Under the pieces are notes generated by a model that made no database searches, was not told where the DNA came from, and saw only the letters and a list, made by a program, of their open reading frames with translations. From Candidatus Saccharimonadota bacterium (GTDB lineage: Bacteria; Patescibacteriota; Saccharimonadia; Saccharimonadales; Saccharimonadaceae): a stretch of DNA of 64,000 bases. Of this stretch, positions 38,503 through 46,036 are shown in pieces; position 1 is the first letter of the stretch; every line of letters begins with the position of its first letter. Position numbers and translations under genes: made by a program. The stretch lies in contig JAFUBT010000006.1 in the NCBI GenBank assembly GCA_017460065.1, positions 1 to 64,000 on the forward strand, written 5' to 3'.

Positions 38503-38898
38503 ATGCAAGCAGAACAAACTGGTCTGAAATTCTACCGTTGCAACACTTGTGGCAATCTGTTTATGGTGATGGACGATTCTGGCGTTGTGCCGCAATGCTG
38601 TGGCACGGACATGGAACTTCTGGCGCCACATTACGGGCGCGATGGGGCTGAAAAGCATATCCCAGTGATCGAGCGTGGGGCAGACGGCGTTACTGTAAAG
38701 GTAGGTTCTACGCCTCATCCGATGACGGCCGAGCATCATATCGAATGGATTATTCTAACGAACGGCCGGTGGGTTCAAGTCCAAAAACTTGACGCAACTG
38801 CCGCACCAGAGGCGCATTTTGCAGTTACGGACGCCACCGCAGAGTTACGAGCCTACGCATTTTGTAATCTACACGGTCTATGGGTCAGCGAAAAATAG
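38503..38898 (+). CDS. dfx: Desulfoferrodoxin / superoxide reductase
   Basis: 131 residues. The N-terminal desulforedoxin domain has the Fe-Cys4 ligands C13, C16, C32, C33; the catalytic domain has H52 ('EKHIP'), H72 and H78 ('TPHPMTAEHHIEWI'), C121 and H124 ('AFCNLHGLW'), the Fe-His4Cys centre. It reduces superoxide to hydrogen peroxide without making oxygen, so it suits an anaerobe or microaerophile exposed to air. It leads an operon with two thiol-redox-like proteins; the next gene overlaps its end by 19 bases. Confidence 0.95.
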   Translation: MQAEQTGLKFYRCNTCGNLFMVMDDSGVVPQCCGTDMELLAPHYGRDGAEKHIPVIERGADGVTVKVGSTPHPMTAEHHIEWIILTNGRWVQVQKLDATAAPEAHFAVTDATAELRAYAFCNLHGLWVSEK

Positions 38899-39524
38899 CA
38901 CTTACGAAGCGTTTGCGTAAGGCTGCGGGCAATTTCGCCGACAAGAGTAAATTTGCTTTACTTGGCTACCGTAGCTTATTGTCGTCCTGGACCTACGCCC
39001 TGTTGTCGCTACTTTTCGCCCTCATATTTCTCTATATTCTGACGCAGTTACAGGAGGGCGGCTACAGTTGGGGGCTGTTGTGGTCGGGGCTACCGGCGGC
39101 ACGCAAAATTGGCATTTTCTGGGATAGCTGGTTATTGATTGGCAACTGTTTTACGAGTCTGGGCGGTCTTAGCTTAGTCCTACTGGCTATCATGCAAGCA
39201 TTAGCACTGAGCGGCATTATCTATGCTCTGCGCCACCGCCAAAAAGAACAGGCGCTCAACACGGCCAGCACGGGCGGCATTGCCTCGATTTTAGCCTTTG
39301 TAACGCTCGGTTGTCCGACTTGCGGGCTGAGTCTCCTGACGCCAATTCTGACGATGTTTGCCGGCACAGGCGCAGTAGCTATGGCCGAGCAACTTGGCTG
39401 GTTTTTAACCGGAGTGGCGTTTTTACTACTTATCTATACTATTGTTCAGTTAGGGTATATCATCTTCGTCGACATGAGTGCCGCAAAGACGGCAAAAAAG
39501 GAGGAACATGCAAAGAGCAATTAG
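38880..39524 (+). CDS. Membrane protein with CPTC motif
   Basis: 214 residues. A basic N-terminus precedes about four membrane helices (38-57, 85-116, 133-160 region, 172-197). 'TLGCPTCGLSLLTPIL' places C145 and C148 in a CxxC pair next to a helix start, and C90 lies near another helix end. The family is not recognised; a role as a membrane thiol-disulfide carrier or partner of the following DsbA-like protein is an inference. The start overlaps dfx and no strong SD is visible, so translation is probably coupled. Confidence 0.8.
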   Translation: MGQRKIALTKRLRKAAGNFADKSKFALLGYRSLLSSWTYALLSLLFALIFLYILTQLQEGGYSWGLLWSGLPAARKIGIFWDSWLLIGNCFTSLGGLSLVLLAIMQALALSGIIYALRHRQKEQALNTASTGGIASILAFVTLGCPTCGLSLLTPILTMFAGTGAVAMAEQLGWFLTGVAFLLLIYTIVQLGYIIFVDMSAAKTAKKEEHAKSN

Positions 39525-40242
39525 AATCATCGCACTTGTGTTAGCTATTGGCTTTTTCGGTTTTTTGGTCGTTAGTGCTATGGTGAGCAGCAATAATAAC
39601 GCACGTGAGGTCTGGAACGAAGCGATGACGCTTGGCGACCGCGAAACAGCAAAACATTATTACTATGACTACACGGACATCATGTGCCCCTACTGCGACA
39701 AATTCGCCAACGCCGTAGCGGCCCACCAAGAAGAATTCGAGCGCGATTACATTCAAGACAAAAACATCTTCTTCGAAGTGCGTTTGACGGATATCTTGTA
39801 CGTTTACCACAAAGACGAACACGAGGGCGCAATAAACAGCCGCAATGCAGCCCTGAATGCCTACTGCGCAGCCGATCAGGGCTATTTCTGGGAATACTAC
39901 CATGGCATTTTGGCAAAACTTTATGCCGACTACCATTCGAAAGGTATCGGCGTCGATCAGTATTCGGAGCATATTCCCAAGCTAGAAGATAGCTATTTCC
40001 GCTCCGTTGCCAAAGAGATTGATAGCTTAGATTACGACCGTTATAAGAGTTGTGTCATCAACGAGGACAAAGCCGACGAACTCGACAAGAACACCCAACG
40101 CGCCGCCAAAATCACGCCAAGCGGCGTGCCCTACTTTGTGTTTGATAAATACACGACGAACGGCTTCCTGGGTAAGTGGGATGCCGAAAATTACGACTGG
40201 GAGCAAGCCAAAATACTGTTAGATGCGGGCCTAAGCAAATAA
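39508..40242 (+). CDS. Membrane-anchored DsbA-like thiol oxidoreductase
   Basis: 244 residues. One N-terminal membrane helix (about 4-26) anchors an extracytoplasmic thioredoxin fold with C60-P-Y-C63 ('TDIMCPYCDKF') and the cis-Pro loop 'SGVPYFVF'; the helical insert (about 110-185) fits the DsbA/Thioredoxin_4 group. It should form or exchange disulfides in exported proteins. AAAGGAGG precedes the ATG at 39508, which lies 17 bases inside the end of the CPTC gene. Closed by a strong terminator. Confidence 0.9.
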   Translation: MQRAIRIIALVLAIGFFGFLVVSAMVSSNNNAREVWNEAMTLGDRETAKHYYYDYTDIMCPYCDKFANAVAAHQEEFERDYIQDKNIFFEVRLTDILYVYHKDEHEGAINSRNAALNAYCAADQGYFWEYYHGILAKLYADYHSKGIGVDQYSEHIPKLEDSYFRSVAKEIDSLDYDRYKSCVINEDKADELDKNTQRAAKITPSGVPYFVFDKYTTNGFLGKWDAENYDWEQAKILLDAGLSK

Positions 40243-40269
40243 AAAATACCCCCGCGCAGGGGGTATTTT
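40243..40269. terminator. Bidirectional terminator
   Basis: AAAATACCCCC and GGGGGTATTTT, perfect 11-bp stem with a 5-nt loop. It directly follows the DsbA-like stop and also serves the leftward stomatin gene. Confidence 0.93.
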
Positions 40270-40289
40270 GACGCAGCACAGCATAAAGC

Positions 40290-41036
40290 CTAGATGCGCT
40301 TTGCGATATCTTTCAACTCGTTCGGCAACACAATAACGGTTTTTTGCGACGGATCGGAGGAAATCTTCTCCAAGGTCTGCAGCGTACGAATCTGGATACC
40401 ACCAGGCGTCTTGGCGAGCAACTGAGCAGCTTCTGAAACAGCTTGCGCGGCGCTCTTTTCGCCGTCGGCCACAATGATGGCAGCACGACGTTCACGTTCA
40501 GCCTCGGCCTGCTTCGCCATAGCGCGCTTCATATCGGCCGGTAATTCGATATTCTGCAACTTAACGTTCTCGATATCGATACCCCACTTGTCGGTCTCTT
40601 TATCGACGATTTCCTTGATTTGGGCGGAAATCTCGTCGCGTTTGCTGAGTAATTCGTCTAATTCGAAGTTGCCGGTGATGTCACGCAAAGCAGCCTGGGC
40701 GAAGTTCGTGGTAGCGTAGACGTAATTTGTGGTCTCGAGCAAAGCCTTGGACGGATCCAATACGCGGAAATAGACAATTGCATCGACGCCAACAGTGACG
40801 TTGTCTTTTGTGATAACTTCTTGCTTAGGGACGTCGATTGGCGTGGTACGGACGTCGACTCGCCGCATGGTCTGAAAATACGGGATAATCACGGTGATAC
40901 CGGGGTTGCGAATACCGCTAAACTTACCGAGCGTAAAGACCACGCCGCGTTCGTACTGCTGAATAATATGAATATTAGAGATGATAATCGCCAAGAAAAT
41001 AATCGCAATCACGATTAGTGGCGCCAATGCTTCCAT
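40290..41036 (-). CDS. Stomatin/SPFH-domain protein (slipin)
   Basis: 248 residues. An N-terminal membrane segment (about 4-24) is followed by a band 7/SPFH domain: 'QYERGVVFTLGKFSGIRNPG', 'VDVRTTPIDVPKQEVITKDN' and 'AEAERERRAAIIVADGEK'. Slipins form membrane-bound oligomeric cages that organise membrane microdomains and often work with an NfeD protease, which is not seen next to it. The ATG at 41036 has AAGGAG upstream; a GTG at 41042 is the alternative. Confidence 0.92.
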   Translation of the reverse strand: MEALAPLIVIAIIFLAIIISNIHIIQQYERGVVFTLGKFSGIRNPGITVIIPYFQTMRRVDVRTTPIDVPKQEVITKDNVTVGVDAIVYFRVLDPSKALLETTNYVYATTNFAQAALRDITGNFELDELLSKRDEISAQIKEIVDKETDKWGIDIENVKLQNIELPADMKRAMAKQAEAERERRAAIIVADGEKSAAQAVSEAAQLLAKTPGGIQIRTLQTLEKISSDPSQKTVIVLPNELKDIAKRI

Positions 41037-41086
41037 ATGCACTCCTTATGCTTAACTTAGCTCTATTATACAGTTTTTGCGAGCAT

Positions 41087-41112
41087 AAGAAAAGGCCGCC
41101 AGATGGCAGCCT
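41087..41112 (-). terminator. Terminator after orphan gene B
   Basis: Minus-strand AAAGGCTGCC and GGCGGCCTTT (one T-G pair) around ATCT, followed by TCTT. Confidence 0.75.
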
Positions 41113-41130
41113 TTACGGATGATTTTGTGC

Positions 41131-41754
41131 CTAGATAGCATCAATGACGATGCGGTAAATTGCTTCGCCGAGTCCTTCGGGCTCGTAAACCTCTTCATAT
41201 ACCGCACCCAGCCGCCGAAAGGCAACTGCTTCGATGTGTTCCAGACTAGGGTCGCCGTGATGCAGTTCGTCGTAGACCGCAATAGCAGTCTCGACGATTG
41301 CGTCAGTGCTAGTGGCGCGCCTTTTTTCAGGATGGTCTCGGTTAGTGCGAATAACAGTCATCGCGACGTCAACCTGCGCCGCAAACAACAAGGCCAAATC
41401 CTGCGGTTTTTTCGCCGCATAGCCAAGGCGTAAACAGTTGGCGACGGCCAATACAAGGACACGCGTCTCACACGTGTATTCATGCGAAGACGGTCGCACG
41501 CCGTCGTAATCCGTCGCAAACTCCACTGCCATTTTTGCGCAGTAGACTGCGTGCTCGGGAGTACGCGAGCCTTTTTGGTTACTACTCCACCAGCTTTCCA
41601 GGACAAGACGGAACAGCTGGCGTAACATTGCGAACGACGTTTCGTCGCCTGGATGGTCGTAAAACCGTGCTAGGGTAGCGCCGGAGAGTCGCAACTTGCG
41701 CGACGGTGCTGTCATGCTGGCTGCGACCGTTTCAATTTTCTTACGTTCGAACAA
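41131..41754 (-). CDS. Orphan gene B: hypothetical soluble helical protein
   Basis: 207 residues, not recognised. It looks entirely alpha-helical, basic at the N-terminus and acidic at the C-terminus, with no membrane segment and no enzyme motif I can name. The TTG start at 41754 follows GAGGTGA at good spacing. It has its own promoter with a leader of about 65 nt and its own terminator, the same isolated layout as orphan gene A (24178) although the two proteins show no evident similarity. Divergent from the PEP-synthase-fragment operon. Confidence 0.75.
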   Translation of the reverse strand: MFERKKIETVAASMTAPSRKLRLSGATLARFYDHPGDETSFAMLRQLFRLVLESWWSSNQKGSRTPEHAVYCAKMAVEFATDYDGVRPSSHEYTCETRVLVLAVANCLRLGYAAKKPQDLALLFAAQVDVAMTVIRTNRDHPEKRRATSTDAIVETAIAVYDELHHGDPSLEHIEAVAFRRLGAVYEEVYEPEGLGEAIYRIVIDAI

Positions 41755-41826
41755 AATAAATCACCTCTTAAGTTACTTGTACTGCTTACCGATACTACAG
41801 AGAGTTTCGGGGCGAACATCTTCTTT

Positions 41827-41855
41827 ATTATAGCATACTTTACGCTTTTTTGCAA
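41827..41855 (-). promoter_or_regulatory. Promoter of orphan gene B
   Basis: -35 TTGCAA (41850-41855), 17-bp spacer ending in TGC, -10 TATAAT (41827-41832). Confidence 0.75.
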
Positions 41856-41881
41856 GTATCGCCCCGTTGCTACTCTGTTTA

Positions 41882-41890
41882 TGGTAAAAT
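41882..41890 (+). promoter_or_regulatory. Extended -10 promoter of the 41898 operon, leaderless
   Basis: TGG-TAAAAT (41882-41890) ends 7 bases before the ATG at 41898. It is 27 bp from the divergent -35 box of orphan gene B. Confidence 0.6.
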
Positions 41891-41897
41891 TAAGATA

Positions 41898-42593
41898 ATG
41901 GCAACACTTTTTCGGCTCGACAGCTGCACTGACGCACGACAGGTTGGTAGTCTAGGGGCGTTTTTGGCGCAAGCGGCACGCAACCAGCTCAACCCCGTGC
42001 CTGGTTTTGTCCTGCCCATCGGTTGCGTATTAGAGGATGGCGCGAGTAACGAGATTCTTCGCGCTTTCGACCAGCTGAAGAGTCCGACGGCATTTTTGCG
42101 CGCTTCGGTGCCGGACGACCACCGTGACGGCGAAGTTCTACGAAATGTTCCGCGCGAGCGCCTACTGGATTCGCTGATTTACATGAAAAGCAATAGCCAA
42201 CGACGCGGCGAAGAGGTTGCGATTATTGTCCAGAAAACCCTAAATGCCGAAGTGGCTGGCACAATTTACTCGATCAACCCTGCCACGCGTGACTCGGGTG
42301 AAATTTTAATCGAAGCCGAACTCTGGATGGGTCGAACTGTACTATCCGGCAAGTCTGAAGCGGATATGGTGCTAATAGATAAACGCTCGGGTGCACTGTC
42401 GCTTGAGAGTAAGGACGAGGAAGACATTTGCTTAAATGCCACACAGATTAGCTTGCTGCACAGCATGATTCGCAAGGTAGAACGCCTCTGCTCTTTTCCG
42501 GTTTATGTCGAGTGGGCCTTTGACCGCGGCAAGCTGTATATTATTCGGCTGGGGCCAATTGATTGGCGTACTTTTGAGGAGTTTGGCGAGTGA
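41898..42593 (+). CDS. Stand-alone PEP-synthase/PPDK ATP-grasp-like fragment
   Basis: 231 residues. The region 'VAIIVQKTLNAEVAGTIYSI' through 'VYVEWAFDRGKLYIIRLGPI' matches the end of the ATP-binding domain of pyruvate phosphate dikinase and PEP synthase (pattern Q-K/M-x-A-G-x-x-x-T/S-x-x-P ... EWA ... QxRPI). The swivelling phosphohistidine domain and the PEP/pyruvate barrel are absent, and the first part of the ATP-grasp fold is shortened. A complete kinase reaction is therefore unlikely. The ATG at 41898 is used with a near-zero leader. It overlaps the next gene by four bases (GTGA). Confidence 0.75.
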   Translation: MATLFRLDSCTDARQVGSLGAFLAQAARNQLNPVPGFVLPIGCVLEDGASNEILRAFDQLKSPTAFLRASVPDDHRDGEVLRNVPRERLLDSLIYMKSNSQRRGEEVAIIVQKTLNAEVAGTIYSINPATRDSGEILIEAELWMGRTVLSGKSEADMVLIDKRSGALSLESKDEEDICLNATQISLLHSMIRKVERLCSFPVYVEWAFDRGKLYIIRLGPIDWRTFEEFGE

Positions 42594-43594
42594 AAATTGA
42601 TCGGCATTTGTCTTGGGTTTTACTGCATCAAGGCGACCAAGTACTCTTAGTGCGACAGAAACGTGGTTTTGGGCGCGGTAAACTGAGCGGCGTGGGCGGC
42701 AAACAAAAGGCCGGCGAAAGTATCGAAGAATGCGCCATCCGTGAGACCAAGGAGGAAATCGGCGTCAAGATACGTGATTTCCGGCTCGCTGGGCGGATTA
42801 TCTTTGATAATTTGTTTTACGCAGGTAAGCCCGAGCGCGTAATGATGCATTGCTATATTGCCGAAAGCTGGACGGGCAAAATCCGCGAGAGCGATGAAGC
42901 AGCTCCACAGTGGCTCAAAGCAAGCGAAATCGACTACAGCCAACTCTGGGATGACGACCAATATTGGTTACCGCTCGTCTTGTGCGGCAAGCGGATTGAA
43001 GCGTATTTTCACTACTTGCCCGATAATAGTTTCGACCGCTATTGGGTAGCAGAGTTGCCCGAGAAGTTGATTTCCGACCTTGATGACGCCAAACTCGGCC
43101 TCGCGCCCGCCCCGACTGCAGCTGGGGTAGATTTTTGCATCAAAGAAGGGGCGCGTGCAGTTTTATTGGACGACAAAAATCGCGTAGCGCTAATCCATGC
43201 AACGCGGCGCGGCTGGTACAAACTACCTGGTGGCGGCTGCGAATACGGCGAATTAATTGCCGAAACGCTGCTACGCGAAGTGCGTGAAGAAACCGGCTAC
43301 GAAGCGGAAATCATCCAACCACTCGGTTATGGCTTAACTAGACGCAACCGCTGGCAGATGATTGGTAAAGCCGACTGCTATCTATGCCGAGCGGGCGAAT
43401 TTCATGGCGCCGAAGCAATGCCGGACGAAATCGCGGACGGTGACCAGCTGGAATGGTTCGACGATTTTGATGCAGCAATTGCGACGCTACAAACGGTTAA
43501 GCTTGACGAGATTGGCTACTACGGCGCATACTTCTTTACACAACGTGAAATTGATTTTCTAAAATACGCAAAACAGATTACTCAGGAAAAGTGA
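42590..43594 (+). CDS. Tandem NUDIX protein, MTH1-like first domain
   Basis: 334 residues with two NUDIX domains. The first (about 1-150) has box 'GVGGKQKAGESIEECAIRET' plus KEEIGV and the segment 'LWDDDQYWLPLVLCGKRIEA', closely like the MTH1-type 8-oxo-dGTP hydrolases. The second (about 180-330) has 'PGGGCEYGELIAETLLREVR' plus EETGY. Sanitising oxidised nucleotides is a reasonable role for domain 1; domain 2 is undefined. GTG start overlaps the preceding TGA stop; its own TGA overlaps the rarA ATG. Confidence 0.88.
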   Translation: MKIDRHLSWVLLHQGDQVLLVRQKRGFGRGKLSGVGGKQKAGESIEECAIRETKEEIGVKIRDFRLAGRIIFDNLFYAGKPERVMMHCYIAESWTGKIRESDEAAPQWLKASEIDYSQLWDDDQYWLPLVLCGKRIEAYFHYLPDNSFDRYWVAELPEKLISDLDDAKLGLAPAPTAAGVDFCIKEGARAVLLDDKNRVALIHATRRGWYKLPGGGCEYGELIAETLLREVREETGYEAEIIQPLGYGLTRRNRWQMIGKADCYLCRAGEFHGAEAMPDEIADGDQLEWFDDFDAAIATLQTVKLDEIGYYGAYFFTQREIDFLKYAKQITQEK

Positions 43595-44772
43595 TGCCGA
43601 ATAGAATTCCCCTAGCCGAACGCATGCGACCCCAAAAATTAACCGAAGTCTTGGGGCAAGACGATGTTATTGGCGATGGCAAAATATTGACCGAGATTGT
43701 GCGCCGCCAAGAGCCGGTCAATATTATTTTCTGGGGACCACCAGGTACTGGCAAAACGACTCTTGCCCGAATTATCGCCAAGGAATTTAAGGCGGATTTT
43801 ATCGAAATTTCGGCTGTTACGAGCGGCAAAAAGGATGTCGAAAAGGTAGTCGAACATGCCAAACAAAACTGGAACCTGAAAATCCGCACGGTGTTGTTCG
43901 TGGACGAAATCCACCGCTTCAATAAAGCGCAGCAGGACGCTTTCTTGCCGCATGTCGAAAGTGGCCTCATTACCTTAATTGGCGCGACTACGGAAAACCC
44001 CAGCTTTGAGGTGATTTCTCCCCTGTTGTCCCGCAGCCGGGTCGTCATCGTCAAGCATTTATCGAAAACGGATATCGTCACAGTTATCAAGCGAGCGCTA
44101 AAAGCCGAAAAAGCTACTCGTCGAGTGTCGAAAGCGGCGATTGATTATCTGGCAGAATTGTCGGGCGGCGACGCACGTTCGGCCTTGGGCGACCTTGAGC
44201 TGGCGCTCAGTTTAAGCGAGAAGATTGGCGTTGAGGAAATAAAAGAAGCTGCTGGGCGGAAAATCCCTGGCTATGACAAAAAAGGCGATCAACACTACGA
44301 TAATATTTCTGCCTACATCAAATCGATGCGGGGTGGCGATGTCGATGCGGCGCTTTATTATTTAGCACGCATGTTAAACGCTGGCGAAGACCCGAAATTT
44401 GTCGCACGGCGCATGGTCATATTCGCTTCGGAAGATATCGGTCTAGCTGGCAATGGAGCGCTCGATTTGGCGCTGAACGCTTTTATGGCGGTCGAGCGCA
44501 TCGGTATGCCAGAAAGTGGCCTGATTTTAGCGCACGTGACCACAGCATTAACAAAGGCGAAAAAATCGCGTCAAAGCACCGACGCGTGGTATGCCGCTCA
44601 GAGTTTGGCGCGGCAGACCATGAACCTACCCGTGCCAATTTGGCTGCGCAATGCTCCGACTAAACTCATGAAAGATTTGGGTTTTGGCGCCGGCCAAAAG
44701 TGGGAAGCCGGCTTCAAGCTCGATAAAAACTACCTGCCAGACGACATTAAGGATACAAAACTATTCGACTAA
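43594..44772 (+). CDS. rarA: Replication-associated recombination protein A (RarA/MgsA)
   Basis: 392 residues. AAA+ ATPase with Walker A 'FWGPPGTGKTTLARII', Walker B 'VLFVDEIHRFNKAQQD', sensor 'GATTENPSFEV', and the C-terminal tetramerisation and DNA-binding part with 'FASEDIGLAGNGALDLA' typical of RarA/WRNIP1. It acts at stalled replication forks. The ATG at 43594 overlaps the upstream TGA (TGATG); a GTG one codon earlier is possible. It completes the three-gene operon with the PEP-synthase fragment and NUDIX protein. Confidence 0.95.
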   Translation: MPNRIPLAERMRPQKLTEVLGQDDVIGDGKILTEIVRRQEPVNIIFWGPPGTGKTTLARIIAKEFKADFIEISAVTSGKKDVEKVVEHAKQNWNLKIRTVLFVDEIHRFNKAQQDAFLPHVESGLITLIGATTENPSFEVISPLLSRSRVVIVKHLSKTDIVTVIKRALKAEKATRRVSKAAIDYLAELSGGDARSALGDLELALSLSEKIGVEEIKEAAGRKIPGYDKKGDQHYDNISAYIKSMRGGDVDAALYYLARMLNAGEDPKFVARRMVIFASEDIGLAGNGALDLALNAFMAVERIGMPESGLILAHVTTALTKAKKSRQSTDAWYAAQSLARQTMNLPVPIWLRNAPTKLMKDLGFGAGQKWEAGFKLDKNYLPDDIKDTKLFD

Positions 44773-44774
44773 TC

Positions 44775-44899
44775 GTGTCCTAGCTACGTATCACCGCAAA
44801 AACACGCTGTCGTCCTGGCCTGTCGTTACAGGCAGGCCGCAGCTCGAACTCGGCCCGTGGCCTCCGTTGGGTTTGCTTGGTAATGCGTAGCTAGGACAC
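44775..44899. repeat. 125-bp palindromic, highly foldable element
   Basis: Perfect 14-bp terminal inverted repeats GTGTCCTAGCTACG (44775-44788) and CGTAGCTAGGACAC (44886-44899). The pairing continues inward imperfectly (ACC-GCAAA with TTTGC-TT-GGT), and the centre contains the hairpin GCCTGT-CGTT-ACAGGC and several GC-rich arms. It fills the gap between convergent rarA and DUF167. It lacks a T tract and does not match the integron attC core. It could be a structured RNA, a MITE-like remnant or a protein-binding palindrome. Confidence 0.7.
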
Positions 44900-44910
44900 T
44901 AAGTAGCAAA

Positions 44911-45129
44911 TCACCATTCAAGAATCTTTTGCCGAGATTTAGCGCCACTTTTGATGGAGATTTGGCTTTTGGCGACGTGAAACTCTTTGGCTACCAGCTC
45001 AATCAGAGCCTTATTGGCCTCGCCGTCGTGGGCGCGCGCCGTCAAAAAGGCTAGGTAGCTACCGTCCGCTTGCAACTCGAGGCGAGGCTGAGTCTTGCTG
45101 CCTGGCTTTACGCGGATGCTCAGACGCAT
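44911..45129 (-). CDS. DUF167 (YggU) family protein
   Basis: 72 residues. 'MRLSIRVKPGSKTQPRLE' and 'DGEANKALIELVAKEFHVAK' with 'GAKSRQKILEW' define the DUF167 fold; function unknown across bacteria. The ATG at 45129 overlaps the galU TGA stop (TGATG), so it is translationally coupled to galU. Confidence 0.88.
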   Translation of the reverse strand: MRLSIRVKPGSKTQPRLELQADGSYLAFLTARAHDGEANKALIELVAKEFHVAKSQISIKSGAKSRQKILEW

Positions 45130-45968
45130 CACTGGCCACCGCAAACGACATTATTGGCGTGTAGCCAACCTTCGACCGAACCACCATCGAGATATTCGCC
45201 TTGGATAGGTAGAACGCGAATTTTCTTACCAGCTTTGATGTGTTCGATAATCGGGTCAGTGATGAGATACTCTTGGTCCTGCGGGCCAAAATCATGTTCG
45301 CGACAATAACGCACAATACGGCCAAGTAATTCCGCCGACATAATATACTTACTGATGTTAATTAAGTTACTGGGGGCCTGTTCGCGTTTAGGCTTTTCGT
45401 AAATACCGGTCAAAACCCCGCCATCAACCTTCAAAACACCGTAACGTTCGACGTCTTCAATAGGGATTTCGGTAGCCAACATTGCAGAATCATCATCGTT
45501 CTGGACGAGTTCCATCAAGCGCACCAAATCGGACGAACCATCGGCGTTATAGATAAAATCATCGCCCATCAACACTACGCAGGACTCATCGATGCCAAAC
45601 TCTTCAACCACCTGCGCGACCGGTTCGGCACTGCCATAGCGGCTATCGACATTTTTTTGGCAGTAAAAATGTATTTTCATGCCAGGATATTGCGTGTCGG
45701 CTAGCTGTAACTGGGCGGTTTTGCCGCGACTATCGAGGTATTGTATAAGTTTGTCGTTCTGACTGTAATAATCCTTGATTTGCGAGAACGGCTTCTCGTC
45801 AATCACGATATAAACTTCCTTGATACCGGCCTTAGCGCAATCCTCAACCACGTAATCGACGAGCGGGCGATTGCCAATTGGCAGCATAGCCTTTTCGATG
45901 GTTTTAGTGACGGGGAGGCGACGTGTCCCCCAGCCCGCTACCGGAATAATGGCTTTTTTGATTTGCAC
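45129..45968 (-). CDS. galU: UTP-glucose-1-phosphate uridylyltransferase
   Basis: 279 residues. The nucleotidyltransferase start 'IIPVAGWGTRRLPVTKTIEK' (a GWGTR version of GxGTR), 'MLPIGNRPLVDYVVEDC' and 'VVLMGDDFI' are GalU hallmarks. It makes UDP-glucose for cell-surface polysaccharides. GTG start at 45968 with GGAG about 9 bases upstream. Lies 65 bp after gpmI. Confidence 0.95.
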   Translation of the reverse strand: MQIKKAIIPVAGWGTRRLPVTKTIEKAMLPIGNRPLVDYVVEDCAKAGIKEVYIVIDEKPFSQIKDYYSQNDKLIQYLDSRGKTAQLQLADTQYPGMKIHFYCQKNVDSRYGSAEPVAQVVEEFGIDESCVVLMGDDFIYNADGSSDLVRLMELVQNDDDSAMLATEIPIEDVERYGVLKVDGGVLTGIYEKPKREQAPSNLINISKYIMSAELLGRIVRYCREHDFGPQDQEYLITDPIIEHIKAGKKIRVLPIQGEYLDGGSVEGWLHANNVVCGGQ

Positions 45969-46036
45969 CTAAAAAATCTCCGTAATTGTTTTTTCTAGTT
46001 TATAGCTTTTGGGTGCATTTGACAACAGATGGTCAT

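Noticed and set aside
44840-44865. tRNA-like T-arm on the minus strand of the palindrome (GAGTTCGAGC)
   Set aside because: No acceptor, D or anticodon stems can be placed around it.
44775-44899. Integron attC site
   Set aside because: The ends do not carry the RYYYAAC/GTTRRRY core sites and no integrase is present.
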